Source: Dehalococcoidales bacterium (lineage in GTDB: Bacteria; Chloroflexota; Dehalococcoidia; Dehalococcoidales; ARS1013). From it: a DNA stretch of 6,175 nucleotides. The first letter of the stretch is position 1, and the number at the start of each line of letters is the position of its first letter. The DNA is taken from positions 1 to 6,175 of the forward strand of contig DAOWHE010000061.1 in assembly GCA_030641585.1 (NCBI GenBank), given 5' to 3'. This document shows positions 1 through 5,873 of the stretch, one piece after another. A program made the position numbers and the translations under genes. Under the pieces are notes generated by a model. The model did no database searches and had not been told where the DNA came from. It saw nothing but the letters and a program-made list of their open reading frames with translations.

Positions 1-497
1 GAGGGGGCTACTATATCAGCGCCGGCTTCAGCATGGGACAGCGCTGTCCTTGCCAGAAGGGGCAGGGTCTGGTCGTTATTAATTTGACCATCTACTACTA
101 TGCCGCAGTGTCCATGGCTGGTGTATTCGCAGAGACAAACATCGGTCACCACTATTAACTCCGGCACTGTTTTTTTGATGGCCTGTATTGCTTGTTGAAC
201 AATCCCCTTCGGGTGATAAGCTTGAGAGCCGACCTCATCCTTATGAGCAGGTATCCCGAAAAGGAGCACCGCTGGAATACCAAGTTTGGCTATCTCCTCG
301 ACCTCTTGAGGCAGGAGGTCTACCGAGTAGCGGAAGACGCCCGGCATGGAGGCTATCTCCTGCTTTAAGCCGCTACCTTCTACTACAAAGAGAGGGTAAA
401 CCAGGTCGCCAACCTCAAGCCGGGTTTCACGAACCAGTGCTCGAAGTGGCTGCGTCCGCCTCAGCCGACGCAAGCGTAGTTGTGGAAAACTGCTCAT
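1..497 (-). CDS. hemB: Porphobilinogen synthase (delta-aminolevulinic acid dehydratase), N-terminal half, 3' end outside window
   Basis: HemB condenses two 5-aminolevulinate molecules into the pyrrole porphobilinogen in the cytoplasm, and usually forms an octamer. I translated the minus strand from the ATG at 497-495: 165 codons are present, about half of the usual 320-330 residues. The start MSSFPQLRLRRLRRTQPLR and the segment VYPLFVVEG (33-41) are typical of the family, as are PGV at 52-54 and the run around VLLFGIP (77-83). The segment VTDVCLCEYTSHGHCG (117-132) carries cysteines 121, 123 and 131. These are the three ligands of the zinc-type active site, rather than the aspartate-rich magnesium type of plants and many proteobacteria. 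The ADIVAP block (160-165) runs into the window edge, and the active-site lysines would lie beyond it. The gene overlaps the cobA-hemD stop codon by four bases (ATGA) and has a strong ribosome binding site. Confidence 0.96.
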   Translation of the reverse strand, partial: MSSFPQLRLRRLRRTQPLRALVRETRLEVGDLVYPLFVVEGSGLKQEIASMPGVFRYSVDLLPQEVEEIAKLGIPAVLLFGIPAHKDEVGSQAYHPKGIVQQAIQAIKKTVPELIVVTDVCLCEYTSHGHCGIVVDGQINNDQTLPLLARTALSHAEAGADIVAP

Positions 498-2026
498 TTT
501 GCCTCCTTTCCGTCTCCCCGGAAGTACCCTTCCATAGCCTCTACCAGGCCGGGAATGGTATGGTCGCGGGCAACTATATCCACCTTTAGCCCGGCTTTAT
601 CCGCCGTAGCCGCTGTTACCGGGCCAATGCAGGCGACTACCGTTCTCTCTATCGCCTCCAGCTTGCCACTCAGCAGTGCCAGCAGGTTGGTTACTGTGGA
701 GGAACTGGCAAAGGTAATAATGTCAATTTCACCAGCCAGAAGCATCTGCTTTCCCCGAGAAATAGCCTCGGTTGTGGGAACAGTTCTATACACGGTTACC
801 TCGTGCACTTCGGCTCCAAGCCGGGTAATTCCATCAGCTAACTCTCTGGTGGCTATATCGGCTCGAGGAAGTAAGAAGCGGCAGCCGTCGATATTCTGGC
901 TTTTAAGCCCGGCTAAAAAGCCCTGGCTGGTATAAACCTGGGGCAGGTAGTCAGGGCATAGTCCCCTGGTCTCTAAAGCCCTGGCAGTGGCTGGGCCAAT
1001 AGCACCGATTTTAATGCCCTTAAGCCACCGGGCATCCCGGTTTAGCTTATATAACCGCTCAAAGAAAGGCTCTACGCCATTAGCGCTGGTAAAAACGAGC
1101 CACTGATAGCTCTCCAAGTCTAAAATGGCATGGTCAAGCTCCTCTGTAGAGGGTATAGCTTTTATTTCAATAGCCGGCATCTCAATGGGTTGGGCACCAT
1201 GCTCCAGAAGAAGTTGGCTTAATGAGCTGGCCTGAGTACGCGCCCTGGTGACCAGTACCCTTTTGCCGAAGAGTGGTTGATTATCAAACCAGCGAAGCTT
1301 CTCCTGCAATCTTACCACATCTCCAACCACTATCACTGCCGGCGGGCTGAAGCTTGAGCTTTCTGCTTTGGCTACAATATCGGCCAGGGTGCCGACTATA
1401 GTTTTCTGACGAGGCCCGGTGCCGTCTTTTATAAGAGCTATAGGGGTTGATGATGCTCTGCCACTCTTTAGCAGTTGACTCACTATTTTTGGCAGGTTCC
1501 CGACACCCATGAGAAAAACTAGAGTATCCACGCCGGTAGCCAGCTTTTCCCAAGCGATGCTTGAGTTATCCTTGGTCGGGTCTTCATGTCCGGTGATAAT
1601 GGTAAGCGACGACGACAGACGGCGATGTGTCACCGGAATACCGGCATAGGCAGGGACAGCTATTGCTGACGATACCCCGGGCACTACCTCAAACGGAATG
1701 TGAACTTGCACCAGAGCTTCCGCCTCTTCGCCCCCTCGTCCCAGGACAAACGGGTCGCCCCCTTTAAGCCTTACCACCGTCTTACCCTCTTTAGCTTTCT
1801 CTACCAGCAACTGGTTTATCTCATGTTGTTTTTTAACGTGATGACTAGCAGCCTTCCCCACATATATCCGTTCTACTCCGGGGCGGGCTGATTCCATAAG
1901 CCTCTCGTCTAGCAGATGGTCGTATATAATAACATCGGCTTTCCCAAGACAAGCAAGCCCCTTCACCGTAATCAGACCGATATCACCCGGCCCGGCCCCT
2001 ACCAGATAAACCTTCCCAGCTTTCAT
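494..2026 (-). CDS. cobA-hemD: Fused uroporphyrinogen-III C-methyltransferase / uroporphyrinogen-III synthase
   Basis: This 510-residue protein joins two consecutive enzymes. Residues about 4-245 are the SAM-dependent methyltransferase (SUMT), which methylates uroporphyrinogen III at C2 and C7 to give precorrin-2. Its motifs are VYLVGAGPGD (6-15), VRLKGGDPFVLGRGGEE (85-101), VPGVSSAIAVPAYAGIPVTH (115-134), TGHEDP (145-150), FLMGVGNL (171-178) and PPAVIVVGDVV (228-238). Residues about 252-503 are HemD, which inverts ring D and cyclises hydroxymethylbilane to uroporphyrinogen III. Its motifs are GKRVLVTRAR (254-263), FTSANGV (312-318), GAIGPATA (341-348), LPRAD (386-390), VYRT (412-415), TFASSSTV (438-445) and CIGPVTA (466-472). 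The synthase product is the methyltransferase substrate, so the fusion directs flux to precorrin-2 (inference). The start has GGAGGG at 2032-2037, five bases upstream, and overlaps the hemC stop by four bases. Both halves look complete. CobA-HemD fusions are known from clostridia and other anaerobes. Confidence 0.96.
   Translation of the reverse strand: MKAGKVYLVGAGPGDIGLITVKGLACLGKADVIIYDHLLDERLMESARPGVERIYVGKAASHHVKKQHEINQLLVEKAKEGKTVVRLKGGDPFVLGRGGEEAEALVQVHIPFEVVPGVSSAIAVPAYAGIPVTHRRLSSSLTIITGHEDPTKDNSSIAWEKLATGVDTLVFLMGVGNLPKIVSQLLKSGRASSTPIALIKDGTGPRQKTIVGTLADIVAKAESSSFSPPAVIVVGDVVRLQEKLRWFDNQPLFGKRVLVTRARTQASSLSQLLLEHGAQPIEMPAIEIKAIPSTEELDHAILDLESYQWLVFTSANGVEPFFERLYKLNRDARWLKGIKIGAIGPATARALETRGLCPDYLPQVYTSQGFLAGLKSQNIDGCRFLLPRADIATRELADGITRLGAEVHEVTVYRTVPTTEAISRGKQMLLAGEIDIITFASSSTVTNLLALLSGKLEAIERTVVACIGPVTAATADKAGLKVDIVARDHTIPGLVEAMEGYFRGDGKEAK
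502..509 (-). promoter_or_regulatory. Strong Shine-Dalgarno site of hemB
   Basis: On the minus strand the sequence reads AAAGGAGG, followed by four bases and the ATG at 497-495. It lies inside the last codons of cobA-hemD. It fixes the hemB start and suggests that hemB can recruit ribosomes itself as well as being coupled through the ATGA overlap. Confidence 0.8.
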
Positions 2027-2943
2027 TTAAGCCCTCCGGCGATGATCTTGGCAGCTCCCATTTCCAGCATCTTCTGTGCCAGACGGATTCCTACCTGCTT
2101 GGGATCTCTGCTGTCCCCTTCTTCTGAGGCATGCAAGGCTTTTTTGTCGTCGACATCAGCCACCATTCCGGTAAGGTTTAAGGCATTATCATTAACGGTC
2201 CCCAGCGCCCCTATCGGAGCATGGCATCCCCCACCCAGAACACCGATGAAGGTTCTCTCGGCATTTACGCTCTGCCGGGTGGGCGGGTGATTAAGAGAAG
2301 AGACAAGCCCACCTGTTTCTTCGTCATCAGCTCGTATCTCTATTCCCAGCGCCCCTTGCCCTGCCGGCGGCAGGAAATGCTCAAGGGGTAAATATTCACT
2401 TATCCTGTCCTCCCATCCAAGGCGAATTAAAGCCGCTGCTGCCAGTATCACGCCGTCAAGTTCTCCGGATAACGCCTTTTGCAGGCGGGTGTTAACATTG
2501 CCTCTTAAGGAGCATACCTTAAGGTCAGGGCGGTAGGCAACAAGCTGAGCAGCACGCCTGAGACTGCTGGTGCCTATCCTTAAACCCGGAGCCAGTTCAG
2601 CCAGCTTTCCCGCTCTGGATACCAGAACATCACGGGGGTCAAGCCTGCTGGTCACCGCTGCCAGACTAAGCCCTTCGCCAACTTCAGTTGGCATATCTTT
2701 TAAGCTGTGCACCGCTATATCAATTCTGCCATCAAGCAGGGCTGTCTCCAGTTCCTTGACAAATATCCCGACCCCTGCCATTTGACCCAGGGGAAGGTGG
2801 CGATTCTTGTCACCTTCAGTTGCTATCTTACTTATGCTGAGCTTGAGGTGTGGGTTGGCCTCTCTTAGCTGGGCTAGTATTGACTCAGCTTGAACCAAAG
2901 CAAGTCGGCTACCCCGGGAACCAATAATGACGCTCTTCCTCAT
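2023..2943 (-). CDS. hemC: Hydroxymethylbilane synthase (porphobilinogen deaminase)
   Basis: HemC polymerises four porphobilinogens into linear hydroxymethylbilane in the cytoplasm, using a covalently attached dipyrromethane cofactor. The 306-residue length is normal. Visible motifs are IIGSRGSRLALVQAE (6-20), VHSLKDMPTE (78-87) with the catalytic aspartate at 83, RLDPRDV (100-106), IGTSSLRRAAQL (123-134), SLRGNVNTRL (145-154), PAGQGALGIE (193-202) and LGGGCHAPIGA (236-246), in which Cys240 is the cofactor-attachment cysteine. Arginines 10, 129, 130, 147 and 153, which line the substrate channel in the family, are present. By my manual alignment to E. coli HemC, two active-site-loop lysines (E. 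coli 55 and 59) are replaced by Gln54 and Val58; nearby Lys63 is kept. The start overlaps the hemA stop by four bases, and GGAGGAA at 2949-2955 precedes it. Confidence 0.97.
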   Translation of the reverse strand: MRKSVIIGSRGSRLALVQAESILAQLREANPHLKLSISKIATEGDKNRHLPLGQMAGVGIFVKELETALLDGRIDIAVHSLKDMPTEVGEGLSLAAVTSRLDPRDVLVSRAGKLAELAPGLRIGTSSLRRAAQLVAYRPDLKVCSLRGNVNTRLQKALSGELDGVILAAAALIRLGWEDRISEYLPLEHFLPPAGQGALGIEIRADDEETGGLVSSLNHPPTRQSVNAERTFIGVLGGGCHAPIGALGTVNDNALNLTGMVADVDDKKALHASEEGDSRDPKQVGIRLAQKMLEMGAAKIIAGGLK

Positions 2944-4205
2944 TCTGGTTCCTCCGCATTCAACTGGAAAAGTTCGTTGACTATCTGAGCATAATCCTTC
3001 CTGCCATATCCGGTTTTCTTAAGATATTGGATCGGATCATTGAGCATCTTGGTTACGATTGCCTTGGTCATGGCTTCCAGACTTTCCCGCTCCTCATCGG
3101 AGAGCGGCCGCAGCTTCTTAAGAGTCCTGTCCAGTTGTGCCCAGCGTATGTCTTCGGCCTTTTGCATTAGAGCACTGACTACCGGCCTTACTTCCAAAGC
3201 GTGCCACCAGGTAGTAAACTTATCTACTTCATCCTTTATAATCTTTGTGACCCTCTGGATTTCGTGTTCCCTTTGCTTGCGGTTCAAAGCCGAAGTCTCA
3301 GTAAGGTCATCAATACCGTAAAGGAAGACATTGTTTATTTGCTTCACCCCGGGCTCCACATCACGGGGGACAGCGATATCAACGATTACCAAGGGGCGAT
3401 TAGGACGAGTGCTCATTGCCGTCTCCACCTGATGCCGCTCCAGCATTAAGTGAGGTGCTCCGGTGCAACTGATGACTATATCGGAAGCACTCAACTCCTC
3501 TCCCATGTTGTTGGTGGTAACCCAACTGGCGCCCAGAGCTGCGGCAAGAGCTGAAGAGCTTTTCTCGGAGCGAGAAGCAACAATTATTTGAGAAGCCCCT
3601 CTGTCCATGGCTGCTTTGGCTACCAGCCTTCCCGCTTCGCCAGCCCCGATGACCAGAATCTTGCAGCTAGCAAGGTCGCCGACAATCCCTGTCGCCAGGT
3701 CTACCGCTACCGAGCTGACGGAAAGGGCATTCTTACTGATTTCTGTTTCATCCCGAACACGTCTACCAGTTCCAATAGCGTGCCGAAACAAATTGCGCAG
3801 GGGCAAATTCACCATTCGGGCTTTTTCAGCAGCTTCCAAGGCACGCCCCACCTGGCCCAGGACCTCAAATTCACCAAGAATCATTGAGTCAAGCCCGCTG
3901 GCTACGCGAAAAAGGTGTCTAAATACGGTCTCATTCTTACAGAGGTAAATATAGGGTAGCACGTCGGCAAAAGAGACACCCGTTAAGGCATTTAGGAAGT
4001 TGAAGCTGGCTTCTTCGGTAGAATGGTCATCATCACCCATGGCATAAACTTCGGTTCGGTTGCAGGTAGAAAGGATAATGCCATGAGGTACATGTTGGCG
4101 GAGTAGTAATAGACTATCCTGAAGCTGAGGTGTGCTAATGGTCAGCTTCTCAAGGAACCTGACTGGCGTGGTGCTATAATTTACGCCTACCAGGCTAACA
4201 TGCAT
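2940..4205 (-). CDS. hemA: Glutamyl-tRNA reductase
   Basis: HemA reduces glutamyl-tRNA(Glu) with NADPH to glutamate-1-semialdehyde, the first committed step of the C5 pathway, so this organism does not need glycine-based ALA synthase. I start it at the ATG at 4205-4203 (421 residues), where the protein begins MHVSLVGVNYSTTPV, the usual family N terminus. An in-frame ATG at 4220 would add five residues (MELAA) but lacks a good ribosome site. The catalytic domain has STCNRTEVYA (46-55) with nucleophile Cys48, and HLFRVASGLDSMILGE (97-112) with conserved His97. The NADPH-binding domain has ILVIGAGEAGRLV (183-195). The C-terminal part, from about residue 310, is the helical dimerisation domain with a late IRWAQLDRTLKKL stretch. 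The gene overlaps the end of sirC by 11 bases. HemL, the usual partner that uses the labile product, is not in the window. Confidence 0.96.
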   Translation of the reverse strand: MHVSLVGVNYSTTPVRFLEKLTISTPQLQDSLLLLRQHVPHGIILSTCNRTEVYAMGDDDHSTEEASFNFLNALTGVSFADVLPYIYLCKNETVFRHLFRVASGLDSMILGEFEVLGQVGRALEAAEKARMVNLPLRNLFRHAIGTGRRVRDETEISKNALSVSSVAVDLATGIVGDLASCKILVIGAGEAGRLVAKAAMDRGASQIIVASRSEKSSSALAAALGASWVTTNNMGEELSASDIVISCTGAPHLMLERHQVETAMSTRPNRPLVIVDIAVPRDVEPGVKQINNVFLYGIDDLTETSALNRKQREHEIQRVTKIIKDEVDKFTTWWHALEVRPVVSALMQKAEDIRWAQLDRTLKKLRPLSDEERESLEAMTKAIVTKMLNDPIQYLKKTGYGRKDYAQIVNELFQLNAEEPE

Positions 4206-4887
4206 AGCGGCTAGCTCCATCTCGTGTTTTCGTTCGTCTAAGACGCTCCAGATTGGTGAGCAGGGTAGCCTTGGCTTTCTCGCTCTGACCGGCCCGCAGC
4301 ATCTGGGTCAGCGCATCTAGGTCTAGGGCTTCCTGCCAGGTATCACCATTAACCTTGATTCCCTGCTTCCTGAGCTCAGAGCGAATCTCACAAATCATGA
4401 GAGCCAGTGAAGCATATTCAGCGCCAAAGTCCTTTTCCAGCCTGGTTCGGATTTTTCGTGCCAGGGCAGGACTCTTACCGGCTGTGGAAACAGCAATGGT
4501 AAGCGCACCGCGACGCAGATATGAGGGAACGATAAAAGCAGACTGCTCCGGGGCATCCACCACATTGACCAGAATTTCCCTCTCTCTCGCCTCCCCAGCT
4601 ACTTTGCGATTTATCTTGCCATCATCAGTGGCGGCAATAGCCATAAAAGCCCCCTCAAGGTCACCGTCATTATAGCTTCTTGGCAACACCAGAATTATCT
4701 TCTTCTCCGCCATTTGAGCTAGCTCCGGGCAGAGGGCAGGACTGATAACTTTAACCTCAGCCTCATGCTCAAGAAGTGCTCTTACCTTGCGCAGGGCAAC
4801 TTGGCCGCCACCCACCACCACACATCTCTTGCCGCTAAGGCCCAGGAAAATGGGGTAATAGGAAGATATATGATCACCTCTTTTCAT
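4195..4887 (-). CDS. sirC: Precorrin-2 dehydrogenase (SirC / CysG-N / Met8 family), possibly also ferrochelatase
   Basis: The enzyme oxidises precorrin-2 to sirohydrochlorin with NAD+, and some family members (CysG, Met8) also insert iron to give siroheme. The 230-residue protein begins with a Rossmann fold: YYPIFLGLSGKRCVVVGGG (10-28), with the nucleotide-binding GGGQVALRK at 26-34. AIAATDD (83-89) and VNVVDAPEQSAFIVPS (107-122) follow. Asp111 matches the catalytic aspartate shared by dehydrogenase and chelatase activities in CysG/Met8. The AVSTAGKSPALARKIR segment (132-147) is the usual second-domain signature. Residues about 150-220 resemble the helical dimerisation domain, ending in a basic tail. 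It sits between the siroheme decarboxylase and hemA, consistent with supplying siroheme for heme. The ATG overlaps the previous stop (ATGA). Its AAGGA lies 13 bases upstream, which is far, so translation probably depends on coupling. Sequence alone does not decide whether it chelates iron. Confidence 0.93.
   Translation of the reverse strand: MKRGDHISSYYPIFLGLSGKRCVVVGGGQVALRKVRALLEHEAEVKVISPALCPELAQMAEKKIILVLPRSYNDGDLEGAFMAIAATDDGKINRKVAGEAREREILVNVVDAPEQSAFIVPSYLRRGALTIAVSTAGKSPALARKIRTRLEKDFGAEYASLALMICEIRSELRKQGIKVNGDTWQEALDLDALTQMLRAGQSEKAKATLLTNLERLRRTKTRDGASRYAC
4215..4218 (-). promoter_or_regulatory. Shine-Dalgarno site that sets the hemA start
   Basis: The minus strand reads GGAG nine bases before the ATG at 4205-4203, inside the 3' end of sirC. 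The upstream in-frame ATG at 4220-4218 overlaps this element and has only a weak ACGAG before it. The downstream ATG is therefore preferred, in agreement with the usual N terminus of the family. Confidence 0.6.
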
Positions 4888-5873
4888 AATAGGTATTTTA
4901 TCCTTGCCTTTTTTATCTCTTTCACGCTAAATAGCAGCACATATTCATCAAGCCCTGTTTCTTGGGAAACCTTATCGGCTATCACCTGGCAGTCGTCTCT
5001 GGTATGTCCATGAACCATTGCAAATAGGTTATAGGCCCAGAGGGGGCCAGTCTTTCTTTCATAGCAGTGGCTTACTTCATGAAGGGCAGCCAACTTTTTG
5101 CCAGCTATCTCCACTACCTCTGGTGGAGCTACCCAGCAGGTCATGGCGTTGGCCGTAAAACCGATATTGTTGTGTTTAATGGAAGCACCGAACCGCCGCA
5201 TGATGCCCCGTTGCCGAAGAGAACAGCAATAAGCCAGAAACTCTCCTACATCCATCGTCAGCCGGGCCGACATTTTGTCAAAGGGTCTTTGGGCTAACGG
5301 CAGGTCCTGCTGTAGCTCATTAATTATTGCCTTGTCTGTCGGGGAGAGGTCGGCTTTTTGCTCAAGAATACTTGGCGGAGCAATGCCAGTGTCCGGCATC
5401 TGCTGGCCGTCTCCAGCCAGGTCAAAAAATACGCCTATTTTGAAAAGTCTTAAAGCAGGCAGTTCCAGCATAGCCTCAGGTTTTATAGTATTACTCAATT
5501 TTTGCAGCTCGGTCTCTACCTCAACACCGGGTGGCAAAGCCAAGGTGAACCAAAGATTGAGGTAATTTTCTCGCTCGTAGCCGTGGCTTATGCCGGGATG
5601 TTGGTTTATAGCTTTTACTGCTCTGTCTAACTGATTCTCGGCCACTTTCATGGCTACCAGTGTTGTCTGGTAACCCAGTCTTCTAGCTTCTAAGACAGGA
5701 CCTATCTGGCGGACAACCCCTTCCTGCTTAAACCGCTCAATGCGATGAAGCACCTCGTCAGCACTAATACCTAGCTGAGTCCCCAGAACAGAGAATGGTT
5801 CCCGGCTGAGGGGAAAAGCTACCTGTATGGCATTAAGCAGCTTTTTGTCAACATCATCAAAGTGTATTTTCAC
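4884..5873 (-). CDS. ahbA-ahbB: Siroheme decarboxylase, AhbA-AhbB fusion (Lrp/AsnC-like)
   Basis: The family (AhbA/AhbB; NirD/L/G/H in heme d1 synthesis) removes the C12 and C18 acetate carboxyls of siroheme to give 12,18-didecarboxysiroheme. Although it resembles Lrp/AsnC regulators, it is an enzyme. This 329-residue protein holds two homologous units. Unit 1 (about 6-151) has DKKLLNAIQ (9-17), REPF (24-27), VVRQIG (53-58), HGYERENYLNLWFTL (97-111) and LFKIGVFFDL (143-152), and is AhbA-like. A linker spans about 153-174. Unit 2 (about 175-329) has DKAIINELQ (180-188), QRPF (195-198), IMRRFGASIKHNNIGFTANA (224-243), SHCYER (268-273), WAYNLFAMVHG (279-289) and FSVKEIKKARIKYL (315-328), and is AhbB-like. 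Both keep a His-x-Tyr-x-Arg motif (97-101 and 269-273). The start is GTG at 5873, overlapping the previous stop as GTGA, with AAAGG seven bases upstream. A true regulator is unlikely given this operon. Confidence 0.92.
   Translation of the reverse strand: MKIHFDDVDKKLLNAIQVAFPLSREPFSVLGTQLGISADEVLHRIERFKQEGVVRQIGPVLEARRLGYQTTLVAMKVAENQLDRAVKAINQHPGISHGYERENYLNLWFTLALPPGVEVETELQKLSNTIKPEAMLELPALRLFKIGVFFDLAGDGQQMPDTGIAPPSILEQKADLSPTDKAIINELQQDLPLAQRPFDKMSARLTMDVGEFLAYCCSLRQRGIMRRFGASIKHNNIGFTANAMTCWVAPPEVVEIAGKKLAALHEVSHCYERKTGPLWAYNLFAMVHGHTRDDCQVIADKVSQETGLDEYVLLFSVKEIKKARIKYLL

Noticed and set aside
188..589. Plus-strand open frame antisense to hemB and the end of cobA-hemD
   Set aside because: Its translation has no recognisable motif, and it lies across two clearly real minus-strand genes, one of which (hemB) is read through the whole stretch. 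It is a shadow frame.
1426..1429. Loss of a conserved tryptophan in the SUMT segment before the Gly-Thr pair (IKDGT at 199-203)
   Set aside because: Only the Gly-Thr pair is well kept in this loop in my recollection, and other SUMT proteins vary before it. I do not regard it as an inactivating change.
494..2026. Possible accidental read-through of separate cobA and hemD genes
   Set aside because: The frame is continuous with a short natural linker (about residues 245-252) and both domains are complete. This fusion is known in several anaerobic lineages.
4206..4220. Longer hemA start at the upstream ATG (4220-4218)
   Set aside because: It adds only MELAA, lacks a good ribosome site, and moves the N terminus away from the usual MHVSLVGVNY-type start. 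The ATG at 4205 has GGAG nine bases upstream.
4765..5013. Plus-strand frame across the ahbA-ahbB / sirC junction, and the other plus-strand open frames of 60-150 codons
   Set aside because: All are antisense to well-supported enzymes. None has a family motif or an independent operon context.
4884..5873. Lrp/AsnC-type transcriptional regulator of the operon
   Set aside because: The two-unit structure, His-x-Tyr-x-Arg motifs, MVHG and KKARIKYL-type C terminus match siroheme decarboxylases. The neighbours make precorrin-2 and sirohydrochlorin and include a heme-type radical SAM enzyme.
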